Positions 36,166 to 49,640 of a stretch of DNA of 64,000 nucleotides are shown piece by piece. The DNA is from Gautieria morchelliformis (Eukaryota > Basidiomycota > Agaricomycetes > Gomphales > Gomphaceae). Made by a program: the position numbers and the translations under genes. The stretch covers positions 432,775 to 496,774 of the forward strand of contig WHVA01000018.1 of assembly GCA_015179125.1 (NCBI GenBank). The letters run 5' to 3'. A model generated the notes under the pieces. The model was given only the letters and a program-made list of their open reading frames with translations. It searched no databases and was not told the DNA's origin. Numbering within the stretch: position 1 is the stretch's first letter; each line of letters starts with the position of its first letter.

Positions 36166-36293
36166 ATATGTATTTCCATTTGTATTTAATGTATGTAGTT
36201 TCATTTCACCAAATAATTCTTTGATTCTATTAACTACCCATGTGCAATGTTAACCCTAAATAACCCGGTGCGAAGCACGGGTCTATTGGCTAG

Positions 36294-39001
36294 TTACACT
36301 ATGTGAAAGCAGCTCGGTGGGAGGTTGTGGGCGCGCTGACCAATGCTGACCAATGCTTGGTCATTAGTTTGTCAGCGGAGCACATGAGCGGCGCAGCCAC
36401 GAGCCCCTGGCCTATCACTGGTTTACACCGGTCTGCCGGCTCCAGGTCTCTTTAGGTCAGCGGCGAGCGGCGCAGCCGCGAGAACACTGCGCAGCGGTCA
36501 CGTGACCCGTTCGCGCGTGGTCCGTGCACGACACGCGTGTGCGGTATATAAAGGCAGTTCAGTAGGATGGAACGCCAGGAATTTGCCCGACCGGCAATTC
36601 CTCATTCTGCGGTCTGCTCTCTCTGCTGTGTGCTGTCTGCTGTCTGCTGTGTCTGCTGTGTCTGCTGTCTGCTGCGTCTGCGCTGTCTGCTCTCTGCTCT
36701 CTGCTCTGTCTGCGCTGTCTGCTGTCTGCTGCGCTCTCTGGTGTCTCCTCCTTTAGCTGGCTGGCTGTCTATGGCTTTGGTTGGCTGGCTATCTATTGCT
36801 TTGCTTTGCTGGCTATCTATTGGCTTTGCTGATTTTCTATTGGTAGGTAATAATTTTATTGCTTTTTTTCCCATCATATTGTATTGTCACATGTGCTTTA
36901 TATTTTTGTGAATTTTTTCGAAAATACATTTAAATAAAATCCCAAGACTGTGCTGAAAAAAAATGGATTTTAATATCTATATTTTTCAGGTTTTTTTCGC
37001 AAATAGACACCAATGAGTTTCTTCTAAAATACACCACAACAGATTCTGCTTTCAATGTGGTTTTGTGTTGTTTTATTTACTGTAAAGCTGCTCACCAGGC
37101 ACTCCTCTCTGGTGTTCTCTGGCTATACTGGGGGCTGGCTTACTATGGCTTTGGCTAGGCTCTGGGTTCTCTGACTTTGGCTGGGCATTAATAACAGCTT
37201 CTGCTTCAATGTACTGTACTTTTTGGACATTTTTTCGCAGATAGATGTCAATAAATTATCCTGACTTTGTGAAAATTGACAACAGCTCCAGCTTAAATGT
37301 ACAGTGCATTTTTTTGACATTTTTCGAAAAATAGATAATCCTATCTTAGCTAAAATTAATAACAGTTTCAGCTTACATGTACTGGACATTTTCTTGACAT
37401 TTTTTCAAAAAATAGATAATCCTGACTTTGCTAAAATTAATGACAGCAGCTGCTTAAATATGTTTTCCTTGACTATTTTATTTATGTCTGTATATGTCAC
37501 AAAATAGATATTGATACATGTCCCTGACTTTGCTAAAAGTTAATAATAAGTAACATCCTCTGCTTGCTTCACTTTGAGGCCCTTGGGGATATGCTACACA
37601 TGCTATGCATGGGGACACGCATGTTATGCATGGAGACACACATGTTATGCATGGGGACACGCACCCTATGCTTGGGGACACACACACTATGCATGCGGAT
37701 ACGCACCCTATGCATGGGGACACGCGCCCTATGCATGGGGACACACAAGTTATGCATGGGGACACGCAAGTTATGCATGGAGACATGCATGTTATGTGTA
37801 GAGACATGCATTCAATGTTATGTATGGGGAGAAGCATGCTATGCATGGGGACATGCACGCTATGCATGGGGATGTGCACACTAAAGGGTCACACTACAGA
37901 GGAAAATACTACAAACAAAGGACATTCTGCACATGCTATACTTGGGGGACACACTACATGTGGAGACCCACTATGCATGGAGGACATGCTACACACACTA
38001 TACTTGGGGACATGTTATGTGTGGGGTCATGTTACAAACCAGGGACACAATAAGCATGCTATATTTGAGGGACACACTATGCATGGAGGGCATGCTATGC
38101 ACACTATACTTGGGCACATGCAGACATGTGTAGAGACATTACCTATCTTGATGTGTTACTTATAGCTACTTTCAATTGCAATGAGATGTGTTTTACTTAT
38201 CCCAAGTTTGATTTACCCAATGTGTTTGACCTACACCCCTGTGTGAAGCATGGGTATCCACCTAGAGGTAAGGGTTCAAGATTCGAGTTAAGTTGGATAT
38301 CAGAAATCAAGTTGGAAGGCAGAGGTCAGAGAGACAGAGGCCTTGCAAGTACTTGCTGTGGTAAGAACAGGAAATGGTGCAAAGGGAGTCACATATCAAA
38401 GTCAATTATCTGATTGCAGAACAGAGGCACACATGACTGGGTTTTATACAAAGAGCTGAGACAACATGTCAGAAGGTAGAGGTAAGCAATTCCGGTGCAA
38501 GCAAAGTAACTAGGATAAATGGAGTAAGTAACTAATACGGAACAAGAGGAACTACAAGGGGGTGCCGGGTAGAACTAAGAACAATCAATAGGCAAAAGAA
38601 CAAGGGGAATGTGGGTCTAATTGATAGTGGAACAAATGGATCTCCTGATGCTCTGGACTTGCTATGCTTAGGGTCAAGCAGGGAAGGCCGGTGAATAGAG
38701 TCAAAAGGGGAAGTATGTGAATAGTAAAGAACAAGGGGATCAAAAGGTCAAAGTGTGGATGTTGCAGAATAGAGCCAGAGGAGGCATGGAGGTACCAGAG
38801 TTGGTCGAGCAGCATGGTCATAACATTGCCTACCTTCAATCAATAAGATGTGTTTTACTTATCTGAATGAAATTTTCTTATCCGAATATGTTTGACTTAT
38901 CCCAAGTTTGATTTACCCAAGGCGTTTGACCTTGCTGATGCATTTGACCTTACCAAGGCGTTTGACTTGCACCCCCGCGCGAAGCGCGGGTATCCACCTA
39001 G
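36294..39001 (+). mobile_element. Helitron C, non-autonomous, third of tandem array
   Basis: It starts TTACACTATGTGAAAGCAGC and ends CTAG (38998-39001) after CCCGCGC-GAA-GCGCGGG (38974-38990). Layout parallels Helitron A: TATA box, CTGTCTG repeats, ~80-bp degenerate repeats, 21-bp minisatellite, internal 3' end (CTAG 38262-38265), and an empty V-LTR site. The GCGGC-GCA-GCCGC motif occurs twice near the start (about 36387, imperfect, and 36466). It lacks a RepHel gene. Confidence 0.85.
37590..38125 (+). repeat. 21-bp minisatellite in Helitron C
   Basis: Shorter version of the array at 28130-29000, with units of the type CACGCATGTTATGCATGGGGA. Confidence 0.85.
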
Positions 39002-39738
39002 TCTAAGAGTAAACTGGTTGTGGGCCCGCTGACCAATGCTTGGTCATTAGTTTGTCAGTGGAGCGCGCAAGCGGCGCAGCTGCGAGCCCTAGGCCCTACC
39101 CGCGGTTCACGCCAGTCTGCCGGCTCCAGCGCTCGAGGCTGCGCAGCGTTCTGGTGGCTCAAGCGCTCAAAGCCGCGCTGTGCTGGCAGAACGCTGCGCA
39201 GCCGCTTTGCGCACTCCACCACCACCCTCCTCTCCTCTCTGCCCACTAGATAGAATAAAATTGCGTGAGAGTGAATTAATAGATAGCCTATATAGTGTAG
39301 ACTACAAAAGATCTCTTCCCAGGGAGATCTCTGCAGTGAACTATTGGGGTTGACCTCTTCAGTGGGGCAGCTTTTTCTCTGCTAAGGAGCCAGGTAGTCA
39401 TCCCAGGCTGCCTTAGAGGGAGCCACAATTGCATTGCAGTTCTCTTAGTGTTGACTTGCACTACTAGTGGCTGAAGAAGACATCTCCCCAGGACCAGGAC
39501 CAGGACCTTTTACTGGAATTATTCCAGTTGGATAGCTGAAGAAGACTGGGATATTTTCATCAAAAAATTTCCCCATCCCTTCCTTGGTACATATATTTCT
39601 CTGTGGTCTGGTGTGAGCCATCTGACATTTATTTAATTAGAAATTAATAAATTCCCCTGACTTTGCCAAATTAACAACAACAGCATCTGCTTGCAAATGT
39701 AAGTTGAAGTGGGGTAGCTTGATTGTTCCTCTAAGCTT

Positions 39739-42700
39739 ATGCCTGCATTTCTCAGGGATCCATCTACTCCAGAGAGAAATCGTCAGCAGGAGCGTGAAAG
39801 GGCGAGGGAGGAGCAGGAGGGTCGTATGACGTCGCCTACTGATTGGAGAGCGCGTGCCCTTGCTGTGGCTGCTGCCAGAGCTCGGAACCAGCCACCCCCT
39901 CCACCACCTCCTTTTGCCATCCCTCACCCTCCTCCTAGAAGCAATGCGGCTGATCCTTTTCAACAACCTGTGGCTGGGACATCACGTCCTCCTATCCTTG
40001 CGGGGCCACCACATCCTCTTATGCCTGCAGGGCTGTCACGTCCTCCCAATCCCAGTCCTGGACAGCAGGTGGCAGCCCTTCGTGCTCAGTTAGCAGCAAT
40101 CCCAGCAGCACAGCCCGTGAGAAGATACAGGCAGGAGCCTATACAGCCACCTCCCAACCTTCCTGTGGCTGGTTCTGCAGGAATTGCACAGTTGCATGCT
40201 CAGGCTGCTGAGCAGTCTGCTATATCACAGCAATTGGGAAGAGGTAGACAGGCAGCTAATCCTCCTATAGTAGGCTCTGCAGGAGTGGCAGCATTGCCGG
40301 CTCAGGCCAATGCAATAAGACTAATGCCTTGGCTACTCCCTGCGCTTCTGCGGCCTCTTCAGCGACTCCCTGCACCTCCTCAGCCTCTTCTGCCACTCCC
40401 TGCACCTCCTCAGCCTCTTCTGCCACTCCCTGCACCTCCTCAGCCTCTTCTGCCACTCCCTGCACCTCCTCAGCTTCTTCTGCCACTCCCTGCACCTCCT
40501 CAGCCTCCTCAGCCAGTCCCTGTACCTCGGCAGCATCCTCAGCAACCTCCTCCTCCTATTCCACTTGGTCGCTCTAGAATAATTGAGGCAGATGTGCAGC
40601 GTCATGATGTTACGTATTGAGATTTCCACTAAGTCGGAACTGGAAAGGACAGCGGCTTCAACTTATAGGTTGCGCCCCCAATGAACTATCATCCTAAGTA
40701 TTTCGGAACTGAGTCGGAAGTCGGAAAGTACTGAGCCAAAGGTTTGGTCGGAACTTGAGTCGGAACTGAGGCAGAAGGCGGAAGACGGAAAGCGGAGAGA
40801 CTGAGATCTTGCTAGACTCGCTGTGCTAAGAACAGGAGATGGAGCCAAGGAAATCAAGTATCGAAGGTGATTATCTGATTGCAGAAAGAGAGACATACAT
40901 GACAGGCTTTTATACAAAGAGCTGAGACAACAGGTAATGATATGGTACTAAGCAAATTCCGGAGGAAGCGGAAGTCGAGTAGACAATGCGTGGGAACTAA
41001 CTATTGGGAACAATGGGACTACAAGGGGGGTTCAGGGTAAGGTAGACCACTGGAAAAGAACAAGGGGTCGGGAAAACATATCTGACAACAAAGCACAAGG
41101 AGGGTCGGACATATGGTCTTGATGAATGGTAAGGTGGGTCCGGTGGGTCCGAGTAATAGAGTTGAAAGAACAAGGGAAATGTACAAGGGGCGGAATGTCG
41201 CAAATATCGGAGGGGCGGAAGGTGTGGCGGAACTGAGGGTCGGAAGTCGGAAATGAACGGTCGTAACACATGATCTGGGTCCCATGGTTGTTTCCTGCCC
41301 TGACTGTAAAGCATTGCACTGGATGGCAGAACGCCTGTAGAAATCCTCACCCAGGTTTGGTGATTGCTGTATAAAAGGAAAGGTGCAGCTTCCAGAGCTG
41401 CCAGTGCTCCCTCAGCCATTGAGACGGCTCTTAGAGGACCAGGACCCTGAGGCTAAACAGTTTCGCCAGAACATCAGGCAGTATAATGCGGCGTTTGCAT
41501 TCACTTCCTTGGGTGCCAACTTTGACCCAGATTTGCTTCGGGAGGGTCGTGGTCCATATGTCCTCAAGCTGCAGGGCGAACTTATCATATTCATGGCTCT
41601 CTCATCCCTAACCCTGGGAGGCAGATACAGTATGCCCAACTTTATATATATGATCCAGCATTGGCTTTGGCACCGAGGAAGGTGCGTAACCCAGGTCTGT
41701 CTCCAACTATCATTGGAGACTTGCAGGAAATGCTCCTCCTATGCAATCCTCATGTTCCCATATATAGACTAGCGGCTGAGAGGCTCAGAGCTCAGGGACA
41801 GAATGGTGAGATCCGGGCTAGGCTCACATACAGGGAACACAGGGATCCTAGGAGGTATAATATCCCTACTGCGGATGAGATTGCCGTGGTTCTTCCTGGA
41901 GATGGCATCAACCCTGAACCTAGGGATGTTATTGTCCAGCTCAAAGGTGGACGCTTTCGAAGGGTATCTGATATGAATCCAAACTATGCCTCTCTTCACT
42001 ATGTCTTGCTCTTTCCCAGGGGAGAGTTGGGGTGGCAACCTGGTATTCGCTATCGCCAATTACCAGGCGAGCGTGAGCGACGTGGGTGTGTCACCCAAAT
42101 TCAGTACCATTCCTATTGTCTCTTCCAGAGAACAGAAGAGCCTACAACACTCCTGCGTGCTGGCAAATTATTCCAGCAGTACATTGTAGACTCTTGGGCC
42201 GCTGCAGAGCAAAGCAGGCTGTGGTGGATCAGGACAAATCAACACACTCTCCGTGCTGAGATGTATAACCAGATGATGGATGCCTTTCATCGCAATGACA
42301 ATGACAGAGATCCAAACAACTTGGGCACAAGATCCATTCTGCCTGCCACATTTCAGGGGGGACACGGGACATGCAGGAAAACTCTCTGGCCATTTCAAGG
42401 AAGCATGGTGTGGCTGATCTCTTTATTACCATGAATGCCAATCCCAACTGGCAGGAGATATTGGATGTGTTGTTGCCTGGACAAACTCCTCAGGACAGGC
42501 CTGACCTGGTGTCGTGGGTGTTCCAGCTCAAAAAGAAATACCTCATTGACTTGATCGTCAAGGAAAAGATTTTTGGGGAAACCGTCGCTCGCGTCCACAC
42601 CATTGAATTCCAGAAAAGGGGACTCCCACACATGCATATTCCTATCTGGTTTGAAAGAGATTCCAAGATCAGACATCCACATGAGGTGGATTCAATGATT

Positions 42701-45379
42701 TCGGCAGAGTTCCCTGATCCAGAGACTCATCCTGTCCTCTACCGGTTGGTCTGTGAGCTGATGACACATGGTCCCTGTGGAGAAATGAATCGAAACGCAC
42801 CCTGCATGGAAAATGGCAAGTGCAAGAAAAACTTCCCAAAGCCATTCTGTGAGGAAACCAGTCTGAATGAGGATGGATATCCAAAATATCGTCGTTGAAA
42901 TGATGGAAGGCTGCACAATGTCAGAGGTCACATGCTGGACAACAGATGGGTTGTGCCATACTCTGCCCTGCTCTTGCTCAAATTCTGGTGTCACATCAAC
43001 CCTGAACTCACCATCAATGTGAGGTGTATCAAGTATATCCACAAGTATCTCTACAAGGGCCATGATCAGACCACCATGGAGTTTGGTCGCACCCAGGATG
43101 AAATTAAGCAGTACCTGGACGCTCGCTATGTCAGTGCTCATGAGGCCTGTTGGAGGTTGCTGGAGCGGGAAATCCACACCCAGGTGCCTGCAGTCATGGC
43201 ACTGCCAGTCCATGAAAAGGACCACCACACAATCATCTTTGATCCCAACCAGGATGTGGACAACATCCTGGAAAGGGCTGAGGCGAAAAAGACACCGCTC
43301 ATGGCTTACTTTGAGGCCAATGATATCTATCCTGAAGCACGTGATCTGCTCTATGTGGAGTTTCCTGAGCATTTTACCTGGCACTCACAGGAAAAGGTAT
43401 GGACACCACGCCAAGGAGGTTATAGCATCGGTCGCCTTCACTTTGCAAACCCTAAATCAGGAGAGAGATTTTTTGTGCGCACTCTCCTCACAGTGGTCAA
43501 GGGGGCTAGATCCTTTGAGGAGCTTAGGTCAGTGGATGGCATACAATATGCTACTTGCAAGGAGGCCTGTCGTGCAAGGGGACTTCTGGATGATGATCAG
43601 GAGTTGAGGTTGTGTCTCCAGGAAGCCAGTGGCATGAACACAGGTGCTCAGCTCAGACATCTCTTTGCCACCATCCTTGGCCATTGCAATCCATCGGGTC
43701 CCGGCAGACTATGGGATGGCTTCAAGGAGCACATATGTGATGATCTCAGACATCAGCTCCAAATCAGACATGGCATGCAGGATCCACAGGATGATCAGGT
43801 TTATGATTTTGGCCTCTTTCTCTTGGAAAGAATCCTCCAGCAGGGTGGATTGTCCTTGAGCAGCTTTGATGATATGCCTCGGGTGGCAGGCAAGTGGGAG
43901 GCCCTCATTGGAAACAGGTTCATAGCTGAGCAGAGGGACTATGACCCTGTTGAAGAGAGGGACATAGCTAATGAGGAGGTTCCCAAGCTGAATGAGGGGC
44001 AAAGGTCTGCGCATGATCAGATATTACGGTCGGCACTGACCAAAGATGCTCATGGGAAACCTGATGGACAAATGTTTTTTGTCACTGGCTCAGGTGGCGC
44101 TGGGAAATCATTCACATGGAACACTCTAATCCACTCCTGTAGAGCGGAGAGCCTCATTGTGATTGCAGTAGCCTCATCTGCAATGGCTGCACTTATCCTC
44201 ACTAAGGGTACAACCTCTCATAGCATGCTTGGAATTCCCATTCCTGTCCATGAGCGCTCTTTCTCCTCCATCAAAAAGAACTCTGACAAGGCTGACATGC
44301 TGAAACAGGCCAGTCTCCTCATCTGGGATGAGGCTGCAATGCAGCATCGCCATGCCATAGAGGCCATTGACAGGACACTGAGGGATTTCCTTGACCAGCC
44401 TGACAGACCCTTTGGTGGCATCACAGTCGCCTTTGGAGGTGACTTTCAGCAGACTCTGCCAATTGTCCCTAAAGGCTCCAAGGAGGATATCGTGGGAGCT
44501 ACCCTTCAGAAGTCATATCTGTGGCCAAAGATCAAGGTCCTCCATCTGACAGAGAACATGCGGGTGAGAAATGACCCTGATAGAGCCAGGTTTGCAGAAT
44601 GGCTGCAGAATGTGGGCCAGGGAAAGGATCTCCCACTAGATCATACGTGCTCACTCCCTCCTCACATGGTTTGTGGCCCTGGAATTGAAGAACTGATCCA
44701 GGAAATATACCCTGGCATTGGCAATCAAGTCTCTGTCCAGGACAATTATTTTTTAGAGCGTGCCATCCTCTCTCCCATAAATATTGAGGTCAATGAGATC
44801 AATTCCATGGTGTTTAGGGAGTTTCCAGGTGATGCTCAGGTCTTGCACTGTGCAAATTCCATTCAAGAATCCGATGATGCAGATCGGTATCCTGTGGAGT
44901 ATCTGAATTCCATAGAGATGGGCTGTCTTCCTCCTGCTCGCTTGGAAGTCAAGCCTGGAGTGCCTCTGATGCTGTTGCACAATTTGGATCAGAAGCAAGG
45001 ACTATGCAATGGGACAAGGTTGCGGTTGGTGAGGATAAGCATCAGAGTGTTGGAGGTCAGGATCATCTCAGGTCCATGTGCAGGCAATATTGCTTTCATC
45101 CCCAGGATCATCATTAAGCCATCAGAGGGAGAGTTGCCATTTGTGCTGCAAAGGAGGCAGTTTCCAGTGCGTTTGGCATTTGCAATGACTATCAACAAGT
45201 CTCAGGGACAGTCTTTGGGTACGGTTGGGCTGGACCTGAGATATCCAGTGTTTGGACATGGTCAGTTGTATGTTGGTGTATCAAGGGGGACCAATTGGAA
45301 CAGAGTGAAGGTCTTGCTTGAGGAGGGTTTGGACACAACCAACATTGTATATAAAGATGTATTACTTGGAGCTCCTTGA
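39739..45379 (+). pseudogene. Helitron D RepHel (HUH replicator-Pif1 helicase)
   Basis: Starting at MPAFLRDPSTPERN, it has a Pro-rich tract of QPLLPLPAPP repeats (40380-40510), the conserved N-terminal domain (VVSCPDCKALHW, FRQNIRQYNAAFAFTSLG), Rep with RGLPHMHIPIW (HUH, about 42615) and KYIHKYLYKGHDQ (43030-43065), and a Pif1-type helicase with GSGGAGKSFTWNTL (44090-44130), LIWDEAAMQHRH, FGGITVAFGGDFQQTLP, LTENMRV and INKSQGQSLGTVG. Lesions: a V solo LTR at 40608-41268, a stop near 41338, frameshifts near 41580 and 42370, and a TGA at 42896-42898. From 42932 an 815-codon stretch covering Rep tail and helicase is open. It would drive rolling-circle transposition of itself and related elements. 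Confidence 0.9.
40608..41268 (+). mobile_element. Solo LTR, family V, in Helitron D RepHel
   Basis: 661 bp, TGTTACGTATTGAG...GGTCGTAACA, flanked by CATGA (40603-40607, 41269-41273). Removing it restores the codons QRHDLGPMVV. LTR plus duplication is 666 bp, a multiple of three. It is rich in CGGAA motifs. Confidence 0.92.
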
Positions 45380-45563
45380 TTTTGTTATATCCACTTCTCT
45401 TGATATGGTTTATGTGTTTTACTTCATTTTACTTGATGGAAATTGATTACTTTGATTTTCCCCAATGTATTTGACCTTACTTATATGTTAGACTTACTGA
45501 TGTGTTTGACCTTACTGAGGCGTTTGACCTACACCTCCGCGCGAAGTGCGGGTACCCACCTAG

Positions 45564-46600
45564 TAAAACGAGGGATGAACGAGTTTTAGAAGTGACTTGT
45601 GAAAGTCTCTAATCAGGAAAATCGACTGATCAGATCGTCTCGGGTATTGGAGTGCGAATGGCAAGACTACCAATTGACAGACTCACTCTGTAGAATTACA
45701 CCCGGAGGATTAGTCTAGGTGGCTAAGCAGAAAAGTATCTACTTAACAAGGAATTAGACACTAAAGTAAGTGAATAACCCTAGCTGGGATTAGCAGCTTA
45801 GTAAGATGCAAGTCACATGAGGTCACGTGGATAGAAGATGTTGGATTGCTGGAATGATGATTCAAGGAGGTCAGAATGGCCTCCTTTTATATTGTAAAAT
45901 ACACAGGATTACGTAAAATGGGGTTCTTCTATCTATTAGGTGAGTGATGTCATAAGTAAATATTTGCACTGCTGAAACACACCCTCGTAACTATTGCAGT
46001 GTGTTTGTGCAAAGAAATTGGAAATAGATAGCCAATCACCTTCCCTGGTTTGCACAGCCTTACACAGCCTTACACAGCCTTGCACTGCCCTGCACAGCCC
46101 TACACAGCCGCTATGACATCAAGGGGCCTATTTGGTGTCATAGCGTTGCATTTGGAGGACCCTTCATCCAATAGGCTTTATCAAACCTGCACCCTAGTTT
46201 TGGCTTTGTACACCTTTGTGTGACTTTGTATGCAGCCTTGCACAGCCATGGTTGCTATGATGCAAGTCATGTGCCAGCTGGGTTTGAATTGCACAGGCTT
46301 GTGTAAGCGGTAGAGGACACATTCAGACTCAGTGGCTGAGTTTGAGTGAGCCAAGGTACCGCAGTTGTAGGTGCTTGAGTGCCTGCAACTCTGAGTTTAT
46401 GGTTCGTGGGAAGCTCCGGTCGGAGTTTGAAACTGAGCGGCTGTGGCAGAGTTGTGGACGTGCATGGGTTCATAACTCTGCCTGACAGAATAAGGAGTTT
46501 TTGAGCCAGGGAAGCCAAGTTAAATGGCGAAAAAATAAGAGGAAATTCAAGGAATATTTGAATAGAGTTCTCCCAACAATAGCCACGTGTATTAGCTACT
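45564..46600 (-). repeat. Repeat Z, minus-strand copy, right part
   Basis: Reverse complement of about 62460-63720: shared segments include TAGCCACC/GGTGGCTA, the CCCGAGAC region and the TATA segment (45883-45891). In place of the TGACTCA cluster of the other copy it has repeats of the type CACAGCCTTA (46060-46110). The outer boundary near 46600 is vague because similarity fades. Confidence 0.75.
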
Positions 46601-48355
46601 ATCAGCTGGGAAAACAGGGTTTTAAAGCGATTTTAATCCTTTTTTCGCAAGGCTTTTCATTAGCAACGGTTCCCACACAGGTCCATGTCACCCCGCGCTC
46701 CTTTTCAAGCTCGCCTCGCGCTCCAGGTCCACGTCGCCCCACACTCCTAGTGGGTGCATGACACTCTGCGCTCAAGGGGACTGCAGCACCTTCTCTCGCA
46801 TGCGCAGGATGAGTGGGAGCCCGATGCGCGCATCGCTCATCAAGTCTCCCCCTCGCTCCTGTTGTGCCTGCCGCTCCGACTCATTTATTTTGTGAATATA
46901 ATCAGTCTGTGACATATATAAAGCCTAAATGCAGTTTAATCCCTTAACATATGTCCTGAGTATATGATCTGTCAACAAGTTATTGGTTCTGGCACCTACT
47001 CAGCTTGCAATTGACATTCTTGTCCAGGTGCAGCTGGCCAAAAATGCGAATTTTTTACCAGTTGATTTACATCAATGTTAGGGTACTGTGCCCTCATATA
47101 AGGTCATATAACCTTGTATTTCAAATTTGGATTGAATCCATGGAGAACTAGCTAGCTGTTTTAATTTTGGTCGCCGAATAATGGAAGCAAAACAAGCGCC
47201 CGCCTTACGTACTGCAAAGCGCTGTAACTATGTAGCTGTAAGTCAATATTTCACATTTCTTGCTATCACCGGAGTTCCGCTGAACTTCATTCGCAAGCCT
47301 CCGGCTGTGTAATGACTATTAAGTGAGCAAATCAGGGCCCAGAGACGCGTTCAAGCAGGACGCGTAATCAGATATTAATAGATAGTCATAATATCAGTTG
47401 AACGCGCTCTGAACGCGTGTTGTCATTGCGCGATCACAGGCCACCACCTGCCTTCAACTTTTCCTTCCTGACCAGCGACCACCTCCCATCGAAAGTAGCG
47501 CATGACCCGTATGCGTGCGCGCGTGCAGAAACCGGATGTGGACTCCTCGACAACCTGGGTGTCCGGAGAGCATGCGGTGTGAGGGTTAAGAACGGGTCGA
47601 AATAAGAATGGTGGCACTCACAAAAAACGATTGACATCCCGATACTCATTCGCAAACCTGTGCGTCTGCGCACCGTCCACCATCGCGTGCGCTGAGGCAC
47701 CGAATCGGCAGCACGATCAAGACACGCCCGGGCGTGACCTCCTGCGGCCCCGCGCACGCTGCTGCTCGCCGTGCTTGACTACAGGGAGTGCGGCCCCGGC
47801 GCAGCACGCTCAGCGGGACACCCGTCGCCAAATGCAGACCTAGAGTGCGCCCGCGGCGCATCGTGTCCTCAGCGCGGACACACTCTAGGTATAGCTCCCG
47901 GCTCCGGAATGCCAGTGCGGTGCGTGACGATCAACGAAGCAGCGCGCGCGCGCGCGGTCGGCGACGGACGGTCATGGGAGTGGCGAGGGAGTTTGGGGGA
48001 GGGAGGGGAGGGGGAGGGATAAATATACTGCGTTGTGCAGCCCCAGATTGGCCACCAGCGCCGTGCGGGCTGAAAGCGGCGCGCCTGCGTCCCACACAAC
48101 GTGGTGTGGCCCCGAGCTGCGTCCCCACCGGAAGGACGCCTTGGTGTTATTTCACAGCGAAGAGCGGCTCCCGTTAGTAGCGCAAGAAGAGGTGAGCAAG
48201 GTTCTGGTGGCGGCCGAGAGCGGTCACGTGCGCGAGCCGCGGGATAGTCCGCGGGCGTCAATGCGCCGCGGCAGCAAAAGGCCGGTAAATTTGGCGACAT
48301 AAGGTAGTAGTACCCTTACCACGCCATCAGATCCTCAAAGTTGACTCGAGTCGTG
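46601..48355. other. Host-like intergenic island, no gene called
   Basis: No recognised mobile element. The last kilobase is GC-rich with many overlapping frames on both strands and no identifiable family. A TATA-like ATAAATAT lies at 48019-48026 and a (CG)n run at 47943-47956. It probably contains the promoter of the downstream kinase-like gene. Confidence 0.4.
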
Positions 48356-49640
48356 ATGCTCCCTCCTGCATGCGCTGAGTTCTTTGCCTCTACTTCGTCA
48401 GCGGAGCAGATATTGTCTTCTAATCAAGTCTCCGTGATAGATGTTGTTACCGGCGGTTACAACACCGTGAACATCTGTGAGCTCAAAGTCACGGAGTGCC
48501 CTTTCTTTCGATTCATTTTGCGTGTACCCATTGACGATCCCGACTCTCATCCTATCCTACCACGCTGGCAGACTACCACAGCTGTAGGATGCATGCTCTA
48601 TTGCCAACGCAATGTCCACGATCTGGGCATACCAACGCCAGAGATCTATGCGTTCAACGCTTCTCTCGGCTCGGAGTTCATAGCAATGGAGTATATTGAC
48701 GGTGAGGACTTGAGTGATGTGTGGATGGATCTGTCTTTGGAGGAAAAGGAGCACCTTATTGGGCAAGTCGCGGAGATCATGAGGAAAATGAGGTCTAGGA
48801 GATTCTCCGTCATCGGTGGGATTTCTCCAGATGGCCTACCATCTCCCCTTGTCAGCAACGTTAACGCGTCTAATGGCAGGGTATGAACCGCTTTCCCCTT
48901 CACTCGATCAGAGCTGAAATTAAATGCGTAGGCGTTACTTGACCAGTTCGGATTGTACAACATCGGACCGTTCGTCTCTCACGCTTTCTTCAATGAACCC
49001 GCTTCATTTTAATGCTTCCAGATATGAGTCACTTCGTGAATGGGTATTGTCCTGCTTTGACCGCCAGATCCACTACTTTGACCAAATGCTTCACCATGAA
49101 GCTCTGAAACAGTGGGAGAACCAGTTCAAGATGGAGATGAACGAGTGGCTTGATTTATTGACCCCTGAGATCGTGCTTGAGAAGATAAAAGCCAAACGAG
49201 ACGCGTTTATACAAGCCGATCGACTTCCCTTTGATTCCAGTCATCCCTTCGTATTGCGGCATGGTGACTTCCATGGTCGGAACCTTCTCGTAAGGTACAA
49301 CTGAGACGCGTAGATATTCTTGTTATGGCTAATCGTAAGCTGTCTACCCCTCAGCCGCACAAGCCCCCGCACCATAGTTGCAGTCATTGACTGGGACTTT
49401 GGTGGGTCCCAAGCACTGCCATTGGCAGACAAGGATTTCGAGGTCATCTCTGGTCCAGAAGATGAGAAAGAGGCACGAGAGCAGGAGTATTGGCGAAAGC
49501 GAATTGACGAGCTCATTGGGAAGTTACCGTTTGACTACGGGTTGGCGCAGACGTGGCATGCTATGACTTTGGTAACGCTGGAGAGGGAAGAACAGAAGCG
49601 GGTCGCAGGCGAATCAGAAAGGATTTCGAGACTTCATTAG
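48356..49640 (+). CDS. APH-family (aminoglycoside/choline kinase-like) phosphotransferase
   Basis: Host gene of the large fungal family annotated as phosphotransferase enzyme family; substrates are mostly unknown. Start ATG 48356 (MLPPACAEFF). Exon 1 ends at 48880, and a 51-bp intron 48881-48931 (GTATGA...CGTAG) joins in phase 0 to ALLDQFGLYNIGPFVSHAFF. After the frame break near 49005 comes YESLREWVLSCFDRQIHYFD, then HPFVLRHGDFHGRNLLV with the catalytic-loop H-G-D-x-H-x-x-N. A 60-bp intron (49295-49354) leads to TIVAVIDWDFGGSQALP, whose Asp is the metal ligand. GSEFIAMEYIDGEDLSDVW is the hinge. The break at 49005 is either a one-base frameshift or a 67-bp intron (48955-49021, GTACAA...TCCAG), which would restore the frame but remove conserved-looking residues. 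Confidence 0.75.

Larger units (their letters stand above)
30605..36293 (+). mobile_element. Helitron B, autonomous type, second of tandem array
   Basis: It starts TTTATAGTATAAAG directly after the CTAG of Helitron A and ends CTAG (36290-36293) after a hairpin of the form CCCGGTGC-GAA-GCACGGG (36264-36281). It carries a GCGGC-GCA-GCCGC motif near the start, a 150-bp minisatellite and a RepHel gene broken by frameshifts. Its 3' subterminal sequence differs from A, C and D, so it is a separate subfamily. Confidence 0.85.
39002..45563 (+). mobile_element. Helitron D, autonomous type, fourth of tandem array
   Basis: It starts TCTAAGAGTAAACTGG right after Helitron C and ends CTAG (45560-45563) after hairpin CCGCGC-GAA-GTGCGG (45537-45551). 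The T at 45564 belongs to the Z target. It carries a full-length RepHel gene interrupted by a V solo LTR, two frameshifts and two stops. The leader (39380-39738) is shared with the minus-strand fragment at 13772-14142. Confidence 0.9.
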